Part shown: one piece after another, positions 1 to 5,189 of the stretch
Layout: every line of letters begins with the position of its first letter
How positions within the stretch are numbered: position 1 is the stretch's first letter
DNA from: Alphaproteobacteria bacterium
GTDB lineage: Bacteria > Pseudomonadota > Alphaproteobacteria > GCA-2731375
Length of the DNA: 5,790 bases
Assembly (NCBI GenBank): GCA_028281075.1
Contig: JANQKO010000012.1
Location: forward strand, 1 to 5,790
Reading direction: 5' to 3'
Made by a program: the position numbers and the translations under genes
Notes under the pieces: model-generated
Told to the model about the DNA's origin: nothing
The model's input: only the letters and a program-made list of their open reading frames with translations
Database searches by the model: none

Positions 1-1577
1 AGAAGCTGGCCGGCGGCGGCTACTTCAAGATCATCAACCGCATGGTGCCGCGCGCCCTGCGCACGCTGGGCTACCCCGATGCCGAGATCGAGGCCATCAT
101 CGACTACGCGGTCGGCCGCGGCACGCTGGCCGGCGCGCCGGGCGTCAATCACGACCTGCTCGCCGGGAAGGGCTTCGGCAAGGCCCAGATCGAGGCCGTC
201 GAAACCGCGCTCGCCAGCGCCTTCGACGTCAAGTTCGCCTTCAACAAGTGGACCCTGGGCGAGGACTTCTGCACCGACGTGCTCGGCTTCTCGGCCGCGC
301 AGCTCGACGACATCTCGTTCGACATGCTGGACACGCTCGGCTTCTCGAAGGCCGATATCGACGCCGCCAACATCTATTGCTGCGGCGCGATGACGCTGGA
401 AAGCGCCCCGCACCTGAAGGACGCGCACCTGCCGGTCTTCGACTGCGCCAATCCCTGCGGCCGGATCGGCAAGCGTTTCCTGTCGGTCGACAGCCACATC
501 CATATGATGGCCGCCGCGCAGCCGTTCATCTCGGGCGCCATCTCCAAGACCATCAACATGCCGAACGCGGCCAGCGTCCAGGACTGCAAGGACGCCTACA
601 TGACGTCCTGGAAGCTGGGCCTGAAGGCGAACGCGCTCTACCGCGACGGCTCCAAGCTGTCGCAGCCGCTGTCGGCCGCGCTGCTCGACGAAGAGGACCT
701 GGAGGACGAGGAAGACAGCCTGGCCGCGGCCGTGGCCAGCAAGTCGCCACAGGTCGTCGCCGAGCGTATCGTCGAACGGATCATCGCCAAGCGGCGCTTC
801 CTGCCGCAGCGCCGCAAGGGCTACACCCAGAAGGCCGTCGTCGGTGGGCACAAGGTCTATCTGCGCACCGGCGAGTTCGAGGACGGCCGGCTCGGCGAGA
901 TCTTCATCGACATGCACAAGGAAGGCTCGGCCTTCCGCAGCCTGATGGACAGCTTCGCCATCGCCATTTCGCTCGGCCTGCAATACGGCGTGCCGCTGGA
1001 GGAGTTCGTCGAGTCCTTCACCTTCACCCGCTTCGAGCCGAGCGGCATCGTCGAGGGCAACGACGCCATCAAGATGGCGACCTCGGTGCTGGACTACCTG
1101 TTCCGCGAACTGGCGGTGTCCTATCTCGGTCGGCACGATCTCGCGCATGTCGAGCCGGGCGACCTGATGCCCGACACCGTCGGCCGCGGCATCAACGACA
1201 GCAAGCCCAGCGCGGCCGAGCCCGGCAACGCCCTGGCCGCCGTCAACAGCCTGGCCTCGAACGGCTATATCCGCAGCCAGCTTCTGGTCCTGAACGGCGG
1301 CGGCAACGGCAACGGCGCCGGCACTACCGCGGCCACGGCCGTCACCGCGACGGCGGGCGATGTCGAGGTCGGGGCGGTGGTGCAGTCCGGCAACGCGGCC
1401 GTCGCCATCCGGGCCGAGGTCGCCGAGGTCGCCGCGCCGCAGATCGAGCGGATCCGCGAAGCCCGCATGAAGGGCTACGAGGGCGACGCCTGCGGCCATT
1501 GCGGGAACTTCACCCTGGTCCGCAACGGTACCTGCATGAAGTGCGATACCTGTGGCGAGACCAGCGGCTGTAGCTGA
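1..1577 (+). CDS. nrdJ: Vitamin B12-dependent (class II) ribonucleotide reductase, C-terminal part; 5' end outside window
   Basis: This enzyme reduces ribonucleotides to deoxyribonucleotides in the cytoplasm using adenosylcobalamin as radical source. The frame is open from base 3, so the gene starts upstream; about 524 residues are visible of a family usually near 1,200. Residues below count from the Met at base 42. The segment with YCCGAMTLE (112-120), FDCANPCG (133-140) and ISKTINMPNAAS (167-178) is the end of the catalytic barrel region, closing at GSKLSQPL (203-210). An acidic linker (214-225) and a basic stretch follow. A TSCPD domain spans about 266-370 (GEIFIDMHKEG, FTFTRFEPSG). After a Gly/Ala/Thr-rich linker (418-465) comes a cysteine tail, C484, C487, C498, C501, C504 and C510. 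It resembles a zinc ribbon followed by the redox cysteines that re-reduce the active site. The core active-site cysteine and cobalamin contacts lie upstream. The stop is TGA at 1575-1577. Regulation cannot be seen because the promoter is outside the window. Confidence 0.96.
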   Translation, partial: KLAGGGYFKIINRMVPRALRTLGYPDAEIEAIIDYAVGRGTLAGAPGVNHDLLAGKGFGKAQIEAVETALASAFDVKFAFNKWTLGEDFCTDVLGFSAAQLDDISFDMLDTLGFSKADIDAANIYCCGAMTLESAPHLKDAHLPVFDCANPCGRIGKRFLSVDSHIHMMAAAQPFISGAISKTINMPNAASVQDCKDAYMTSWKLGLKANALYRDGSKLSQPLSAALLDEEDLEDEEDSLAAAVASKSPQVVAERIVERIIAKRRFLPQRRKGYTQKAVVGGHKVYLRTGEFEDGRLGEIFIDMHKEGSAFRSLMDSFAIAISLGLQYGVPLEEFVESFTFTRFEPSGIVEGNDAIKMATSVLDYLFRELAVSYLGRHDLAHVEPGDLMPDTVGRGINDSKPSAAEPGNALAAVNSLASNGYIRSQLLVLNGGGNGNGAGTTAATAVTATAGDVEVGAVVQSGNAAVAIRAEVAEVAAPQIERIREARMKGYEGDACGHCGNFTLVRNGTCMKCDTCGETSGCS

Positions 1578-1611
1578 GTTGTCTTGTGTGGCGTAGCGTA
1601 GCGTACCCGTC

Positions 1612-1652
1612 AAGACGGTCGTCCGGCGTTCGTTAACGCCGATTGACGTCTT
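1612..1652 (+). other. Nested hairpin in the nrdJ 3' untranslated region
   Basis: An inner stem CGGCGTT (1624-1630) pairs with AACGCCG (1635-1641) around a CGTT loop. An outer 6-bp stem AAGACG (1612-1617) pairs with CGTCTT (1647-1652). No T-run follows, so it is probably not a terminator by itself. It could protect the nrdJ 3' end or help the terminator 20 bp downstream. Just before it, GCGTA is repeated three times in tandem at 1591-1605. Confidence 0.4.
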
Positions 1653-1671
1653 CCCTGTTGTGCGAAACCTC

Positions 1672-1702
1672 GGGCGCGGCCCTCCCGGCCGCGCCCCTTT
1701 TT
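1672..1702 (+). terminator. Rho-independent terminator of nrdJ
   Basis: A perfect 10-bp GC stem (GGGCGCGGCC at 1672-1681 with GGCCGCGCCC at 1687-1696) and a 5-nt loop (CTCCC) are followed by one C and a run of five T at 1698-1702. It sits 94 bp after the nrdJ stop and is the best intrinsic terminator in the window. It ends the nrdJ transcript and so makes the next plus-strand gene a separate transcription unit. Confidence 0.88.
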
Positions 1703-1709
1703 CGCGCCG

Positions 1710-1726
1710 GCGCCGGTTGTTCGGTT
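1710..1726 (+). repeat. Direct repeat, copy 1 (17 bp)
   Basis: The sequence GCGCCGGTTGTTCGGTT matches copy 2 at 1993-2009 in 16 of 17 positions, the difference being G to A at the seventh base. The two copies lie on either side of the palindrome mosaic, 283 bp apart. They could be remnants of a duplication, sites for a DNA-binding protein, or part of a larger mosaic repeat. Confidence 0.5.
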
Positions 1727-1829
1727 GGGGCGTATCCGGGGGTAGAAGTCGAGACGTTTGCGGCATAGTCAATTTGCTCGTAGATGATGATGCAGCTATC
1801 GACCTTTCCGTTGTTTTCTACCTCACAGA

Positions 1830-1920
1830 GCCCTCACCCCAACCCTCTCCCGCTTGCGGGGTTGGACGTATACGTCCAACGGAGGGACCCGCGAGCGGCA
1901 GCTCGTGGGAGGGTGAGGGC
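1830..1920. repeat. Mosaic palindromic intergenic element with a perfect 20-bp central palindrome
   Basis: Outer arms GCCCTCACCC (1830-1839) and GGGTGAGGGC (1911-1920) are exact inverted repeats. Inside them lie three hairpins: CCCGC/GCGGG (1849-1860), the perfect palindrome GTTGGACGTA/TACGTCCAAC (1861-1880), and CCCGCGAGC/GCTCGTGGG (1888-1909, nine pairs with one G-T, GGCA loop). CCCTC (1843-1847) can also pair with GAGGG (1882-1886), giving a branched cloverleaf-like fold. From general knowledge, the string beginning CCCTCACCCCAACCC recurs in intergenic repeats of many proteobacteria, so this is probably one copy of a dispersed REP/BIME-like family; copy number cannot be judged here. It contains no gene of its own. 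Confidence 0.75.
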
Positions 1921-1992
1921 CAACGGCCTCGCCGCTGAAACACGCATCAACCAGCTCGGAAAGCCCACAAATCCAAGACCGCCCGGACCTCC

Positions 1993-2009
1993 GCGCCGAT
2001 TGTTCGGTT
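1993..2009 (+). repeat. Direct repeat, copy 2 (17 bp)
   Basis: The sequence GCGCCGATTGTTCGGTT is the partner of 1710-1726 with one mismatch. It ends 36 bp before the start codon at 2046, a position where an operator or a -35 region would be expected. No good -10 follows at the right spacing. Confidence 0.5.
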
Positions 2010-2045
2010 AACAGCTCGTTTACGACCGGCCGGCTATGCAGGGGC

Positions 2046-3356
2046 ATGCCGGATGGCAGCCAGATAACCGGCCCGGCGGCGACCGACAGTCTCGCCGTGC
2101 ACGTCGCCCGCGACAACGACGAGCGGGCGCGCGTCTTCGCCTTCCGCTATCGGGTACTGGTCGACGAGCTCGACATCCCCGTGGTCGACGCCGACCATGA
2201 CCGCCGGCAGGTCCGTGACGCGCTCGACGACCGCGCCCTCCACCTCTACCTGACGGACGAGGACGGGGTTCAGGCCTGTTCCCGGCTGCTGCCGGCCGAC
2301 ATGGGCGGGATCCCGGACCGGCTGCGGCGGATCTACGCGCTGGACAGGTTCGCCCCCTTCAAGCCCGCCGCGTTCTCCTTCTCCGACCGCCTCTACGTGG
2401 CCCCGGCCTGGCGCAAGAGCCGCATGCCCGCGGTTCTGCTCGGCGCCCAGTTCAAGCTGGCGCGCCGCCGCGGCATCCGTTTCGATTTCACCCACTGCCG
2501 GCCGGCCCGGGTCGGGCTGTTCGAGAAGCTCGGCTACCGCCGCTATGGCGAGAACTTCCAGGACCCCGACTTCGGCCTGCAGACCCCCATGGTCCTCCTG
2601 ACCGAGGACGAGCGGCGGCTGGTCCGGCTGAATTCACCGTTCGCGCCCATGGCCCAGGCCGCCGGCTGCGATCCGGCGACGGCGAACTGGTTCGGCCGGG
2701 CCTTTCCCCATGCCGACGACAACAGCGCCAAGAAGCTGCGCGACGACAAGCGCTTCTGGGCCCATCTTACGGAACTGCTGCATCAGACGCCGCTGGTCGG
2801 CCTGCCGATGCTTCGCGGCCTGACCTATGCCCAGGCCATGCGCCTGCTGCGGCAGTCGACGGTGCTGACCTGCGCCGGCGGCGACCGGCTGATGCGCGCC
2901 GGCGATCCCGGCAACGAGCTCTTCGTGCTGCTGTCGGGCGCCGCCGACATCATCGTCGGCGAGACCGCGCGCCACCGGATCACCTCCTTCGGGCCCGGCG
3001 CCGTGCTGGGCGAGATCGGCGTGCTCGGCGGCATGCAGCGCACCGCCGACGTCGTCATCACCGAGGACGCCGAGGTCCTGGTGCTCAACGAGGACATTCT
3101 CCAGCGCCTGGTGACGCGGGCGCCCGCGATCGCCGCCAAAGTGCTGTTCAATCTGACCCTGATCCTGTGCGAGCGGCTGCACGCGACCACCGTCGGCGTC
3201 GGCGGCGTGCCCGTCGACGCCCCCGCCGGCGCTAGCTCCCCGGCTTCGGCGGCGGCGGCGCCAGGCGGATGTGCAGCTCGCGCAGTTGATGCGCCGAGAC
3301 CTCGGCCGGCGCGCCCATCATCAGGTCCTGGGCCTGCTGGTTCATCGGGAACATGA
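2046..3356 (+). CDS. LuxI/FeeM-like GNAT acyltransferase fused to a cyclic-nucleotide-binding domain
   Basis: The product has 436 residues with no signal peptide or membrane segment, so it is probably cytoplasmic. Residues about 28-190 form a GNAT-type domain resembling autoinducer and N-acyl amino acid synthases: FRYRVLVDEL (33-42), an Asp cluster D48/D50/D52, CSRLLPADM (78-86), FSDRLYVAPAWRKS (112-125) and CRPARVGLFEKLGYRRYG (151-168). A helical linker follows. Residues about 255-380 form a cNMP-binding domain with GDPGNELFVLLSG (286-298). Its phosphate-binding cassette has G322-E323 and R332-T333-A334, with the Glu-to-Arg spacing of nine seen in ligand-binding members. No DNA-binding helix-turn-helix follows, so it is not a CRP/FNR regulator. 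The ATG at 2046 is the first in-frame start; AGGGG lies only one base upstream, an unusually close ribosome site. GTG at 2097 is an alternative. The last 40 residues overlap aspS antisense and are Ala/Pro/Ser-rich. Substrate and nucleotide are unknown. Confidence 0.85.
   Translation: MPDGSQITGPAATDSLAVHVARDNDERARVFAFRYRVLVDELDIPVVDADHDRRQVRDALDDRALHLYLTDEDGVQACSRLLPADMGGIPDRLRRIYALDRFAPFKPAAFSFSDRLYVAPAWRKSRMPAVLLGAQFKLARRRGIRFDFTHCRPARVGLFEKLGYRRYGENFQDPDFGLQTPMVLLTEDERRLVRLNSPFAPMAQAAGCDPATANWFGRAFPHADDNSAKKLRDDKRFWAHLTELLHQTPLVGLPMLRGLTYAQAMRLLRQSTVLTCAGGDRLMRAGDPGNELFVLLSGAADIIVGETARHRITSFGPGAVLGEIGVLGGMQRTADVVITEDAEVLVLNEDILQRLVTRAPAIAAKVLFNLTLILCERLHATTVGVGGVPVDAPAGASSPASAAAAPGGCAARAVDAPRPRPARPSSGPGPAGSSGT
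3232..3356. other. Convergent 125-bp coding overlap of the GNAT-CNB gene with the aspS 3' end
   Basis: The plus-strand frame has no stop before 3354-3356, so its last 40 codons lie on the opposite strand of the aspS C-terminal codons. The overlapping residues on the plus strand (397-436) are Ala/Pro/Ser/Gly-rich without domain features, while aspS here encodes conserved residues such as GAPAEVSAHQLRELHIRL. No intrinsic terminator is visible for either transcript. The overlap may be genuine, or a small indel near 3190-3232 may hide an earlier stop: TAG occurs at 3233-3235 in another frame. Confidence 0.6.
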
Positions 3357-5016
3357 TGACCTCGCGGATGTTGGGCTCGTCGGCCAGCAGCATGACGATG
3401 CGGTCGATGCCTGGCGCGATGCCGCCATGCGGCGGCGCGCCGAACTTCAGCGCGTTCAGCATGCCGCCGAAACGCTGCTCGACCGCGTCCGCGCCATAGC
3501 CGGCGATCTCGAAGGCCTTGTACATGATCTCCGGCTTGTGGTTCCGGATCGCGCCGGACGACAGCTCGATGCCGTTACAGACGATGTCGTACTGGTAGCC
3601 CAGCACGTCCAGCGGGTCCTTGTTCTCCAGCGCCTCCAGGCCGCCCTGGGGCATCGAGAACGGGTTGTGGCTGAAATCGATCCGGCGCTCGGTCTCCGAG
3701 AACTCGTACATCGGAAAGTCGACAATCCAGCAGAACCGGTATTCGCCGCCCTCGATCAGGCCCAGGTCCTGGCCCACCCTGGTCCGTGCCTTGCCGGCCA
3801 GCAGCGCCGCGCCGGCCGGCTTGTCGCAGGCGAAGAACACGCCGTCCCCGTCATCGACGCCGCAAAGCTCTTTCAGCCGCGCCAGCCGCGCCGCGTCCAG
3901 CCGGTTGGCGATCGGCCCCTTGCCCGCCCCGTCGGCGAACGCGATCCAGCCCATGCCCGGCGCGCCCTCGTCGCGGGCCCAGTCGTTCATCTTGTCGAAG
4001 AAGCTGCGCGGCCGGCCGGCGGCGCCGGGCGCCGGGATCGCGCGGACGACGGCGCCGGCGTCGACCTGGCTGGCGAAGATCTTGAAGTCCGAGCCGGCGA
4101 AGACCTCGCTGACGTCACGGATCTCGATGGGATTGCGCAGGTCGGGCTTGTCGGTGCCGTATTTCAGCATCGCCTCGGCGAAGGGGATGCGCGGAAACGG
4201 CGGCGCCGTCACCTTCCAGTCCGAGAACTCGGCGAAGACCCCGTGCATCACCGGCTCGACCGCCGCGAAGACATCGTCCTGGGTCACGAACGACATCTCG
4301 ACGTCGAGTTGGTAGAACTCGCCCGGACTGCGGTCGGCCCGCGCGTCCTCGTCGCGGAAGCACGGCGCGATCTGGAAATAGCGGTCAAAGCCCGCGACCA
4401 TGACCAGTTGCTTGAACTGCTGCGGCGCCTGCGGCAGGGCATAGAACTGACCCGGATGCAGCCGCGACGGCACCAGGAAGTCGCGCGCGCCCTCCGGCGA
4501 CGAGGCCGTCAGGATCGGCGTCTGGAACTCGGTGAAGCCCTGTTCCTCCATGCGCCGGCGAATGCTGGAGATCACCTTGCCCCGCAGCATGATGTTGCGG
4601 TGCAGAACCTCGCGCCGCAGGTCCAGGAAGCGGTATCTGAGGCGCGTTTCCTCGGGATAGACTTGGTCGCCGAACACCTGCAGCGGCAGCTCGCCGGCGT
4701 CCGAGAGCGGCTCGACCGCCTCGATCCGCACCTCGACCGCGCCGGTGTCGAGCGCCGGGTTCACCGTATCCTCGCTGCGCGGCACCACGCGGCCGTCGAT
4801 GCGGATGACGCTCTCGGCCCGGACCCGCTCGACCGCGTCGAAGCTGGCGCTGTCGGGCTCGACCACGCATTGGGTGACGCCGTAATGGTCGCGCAGGTCG
4901 ACGAACAGCAGGTTGCCGTGGTCGCGTTTGCGGTGCACCCAGCCGGACAGGCGCACGGTCTCGCCGACATGGCTCGGCCGCAGCGCGCCGCAGGTGTGAG
5001 TTCGATAAAGGTGCAT
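3232..5016 (-). CDS. aspS: Aspartyl-tRNA synthetase, probably non-discriminating (Asp/Asn)
   Basis: This class II synthetase charges tRNA with aspartate using ATP in the cytoplasm. The product is 594 residues, full length for the bacterial type. An OB-fold anticodon-binding domain spans about 1-105 (VRLSGWVHRKRDHGN at 21-35). Motif 1 is near 158-168 with P167. Motif 2 spans about 217-243 with FRDE at 220-223, including R221. A bacterial GAD insertion domain lies at about 300-420. Motif 3 has GIDR at 536-539, ending in R539. The wording RADRSPGEFYQLDVEMSF and ELSSGAIRNH is the alphaproteobacterial form. His33 in RDHG matches the histidine that marks non-discriminating enzymes, which also make Asp-tRNA(Asn) for GatCAB. 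The ATG at 5016 gives the usual MHLYRTHTCGALR start. The Shine-Dalgarno sequence is weak. The stop TAG lies inside the convergent plus-strand gene and no terminator is visible. Confidence 0.98.
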   Translation of the reverse strand: MHLYRTHTCGALRPSHVGETVRLSGWVHRKRDHGNLLFVDLRDHYGVTQCVVEPDSASFDAVERVRAESVIRIDGRVVPRSEDTVNPALDTGAVEVRIEAVEPLSDAGELPLQVFGDQVYPEETRLRYRFLDLRREVLHRNIMLRGKVISSIRRRMEEQGFTEFQTPILTASSPEGARDFLVPSRLHPGQFYALPQAPQQFKQLVMVAGFDRYFQIAPCFRDEDARADRSPGEFYQLDVEMSFVTQDDVFAAVEPVMHGVFAEFSDWKVTAPPFPRIPFAEAMLKYGTDKPDLRNPIEIRDVSEVFAGSDFKIFASQVDAGAVVRAIPAPGAAGRPRSFFDKMNDWARDEGAPGMGWIAFADGAGKGPIANRLDAARLARLKELCGVDDGDGVFFACDKPAGAALLAGKARTRVGQDLGLIEGGEYRFCWIVDFPMYEFSETERRIDFSHNPFSMPQGGLEALENKDPLDVLGYQYDIVCNGIELSSGAIRNHKPEIMYKAFEIAGYGADAVEQRFGGMLNALKFGAPPHGGIAPGIDRIVMLLADEPNIREVIMFPMNQQAQDLMMGAPAEVSAHQLRELHIRLAPPPPKPGS

Positions 5017-5041
5017 GTCGGATTTACCCGTAAAGGCCGAC
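5017..5041 (-). promoter_or_regulatory. Inverted repeat/hairpin abutting the aspS start codon
   Basis: In the aspS message, GUCGG pairs with CCGAC (5041-5037 with 5021-5017), and inside it UUUAC pairs with GUAAA (5034-5030 with 5027-5023). The second outer arm ends at the base before AUG. The hairpin therefore covers the ribosome-binding region, where no strong Shine-Dalgarno sequence is seen. It could modulate translation of aspS or, as DNA, bind a regulator. This is visible structure with unproven function. Confidence 0.4.
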
Positions 5042-5078
5042 GAGACCGCCCGCAGCCTGGCGGCGGCATGGCCCGACG

Positions 5079-5102
5079 TGATCGATCAGCGCGAAATTCG
5101 CG
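5079..5102. promoter_or_regulatory. Two adjacent palindromes at the expected aspS transcription start
   Basis: TGATCGATCA (5079-5088) is a perfect 10-bp palindrome. CGCGAA-A-TTCGCG (5090-5102) is a perfect palindrome around a central A. Both lie just downstream of the candidate aspS -10 box (5107-5112), a typical operator position. No regulator can be assigned. Confidence 0.3.
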
Positions 5103-5106
5103 GCGC

Positions 5107-5135
5107 AAAGCACACCGATCCGGGCCGCTTGTCAA
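5107..5135 (-). promoter_or_regulatory. Candidate sigma70-type promoter of aspS
   Basis: Read on the minus strand, a consensus -35 TTGACA (5135-5130) is followed after 17 bp by TGCTTT (5112-5107), a poor -10 but correctly placed. The start of transcription would fall near 5100, leaving an aspS leader of about 84 nt. The exact -35 and the divergent setting support it; the -10 is the weak part. Confidence 0.55.
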
Positions 5136-5160
5136 GGCCGACGTCGCGCGCCCTGGCGGC

Positions 5161-5189
5161 TTGGCGCCGTCGGTGCGACCGATTATGTT
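5161..5189 (+). promoter_or_regulatory. Candidate promoter overlapping the start of the secreted-protein gene
   Basis: TTGGCG (5161-5166) and TATGTT (5184-5189) are separated by 17 bp and each match four of six consensus bases. The -10 would contain the ATG at 5185. Transcription would then begin near 5196 and the message would start almost exactly at the second in-frame ATG (5197). Confidence 0.3.

Larger units (their letters stand above)
1578..2045. other. Intergenic region of 468 bp between nrdJ and the GNAT-CNB gene
   Basis: No credible protein gene or tRNA is seen here. Contents in order are a GCGTA triplet repeat (1591-1605), a nested hairpin (1612-1652), the nrdJ terminator (1672-1702), one copy of a direct repeat (1710-1726), a less GC-rich patch (about 1745-1828), a palindrome mosaic (1830-1920) and the second copy of the direct repeat (1993-2009). 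A promoter for the gene at 2046 must lie after the terminator, but no strong -35/-10 pair stands out. The open frames that cross the region run through palindromic sequence on both strands and look spurious. Confidence 0.7.

Noticed and set aside
248..1573. Long alternative plus-strand frame within nrdJ (441 codons)
   Set aside because: It is extremely Arg/Gly/Ala-rich, as expected for a shifted frame of a GC-rich gene; the nrdJ frame carries clear conserved motifs.
1774..1802. Possible promoter TTGCTC-17-TATCGA for the gene at 2046
   Set aside because: Each box matches only three of six consensus bases and it lies about 240 bp upstream of the start, with the palindrome mosaic in between; too weak to list.
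1830..1920. Reading the palindrome mosaic as a tRNA or CRISPR unit
   Set aside because: There is no acceptor stem with a T-loop signature and no repeated unit with spacers; its symmetry fits a REP-like element better.
1660..2116. Short open frames on both strands across the intergenic palindromes
   Set aside because: They translate the terminator and palindromic repeat, and the LDVYVQ string appears on both strands only because of the 20-bp palindrome.
2034..3182. Minus-strand open frames opposite the GNAT-CNB gene
   Set aside because: They are shadows: the plus frame carries two recognisable domains, and the minus frames have no recognisable motif.
2046..3356. Reading the fusion gene as a CRP/FNR transcription factor
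   Set aside because: The CNB domain is C-terminal and nothing resembling a helix-turn-helix follows it.
3620..4315. 231-codon plus-strand open frame opposite aspS
   Set aside because: It lies wholly antisense to conserved aspS codons, has a Ser/Arg/Pro/Ala-rich composition typical of GC-rich shadow frames, and shows no domain or ribosome site.
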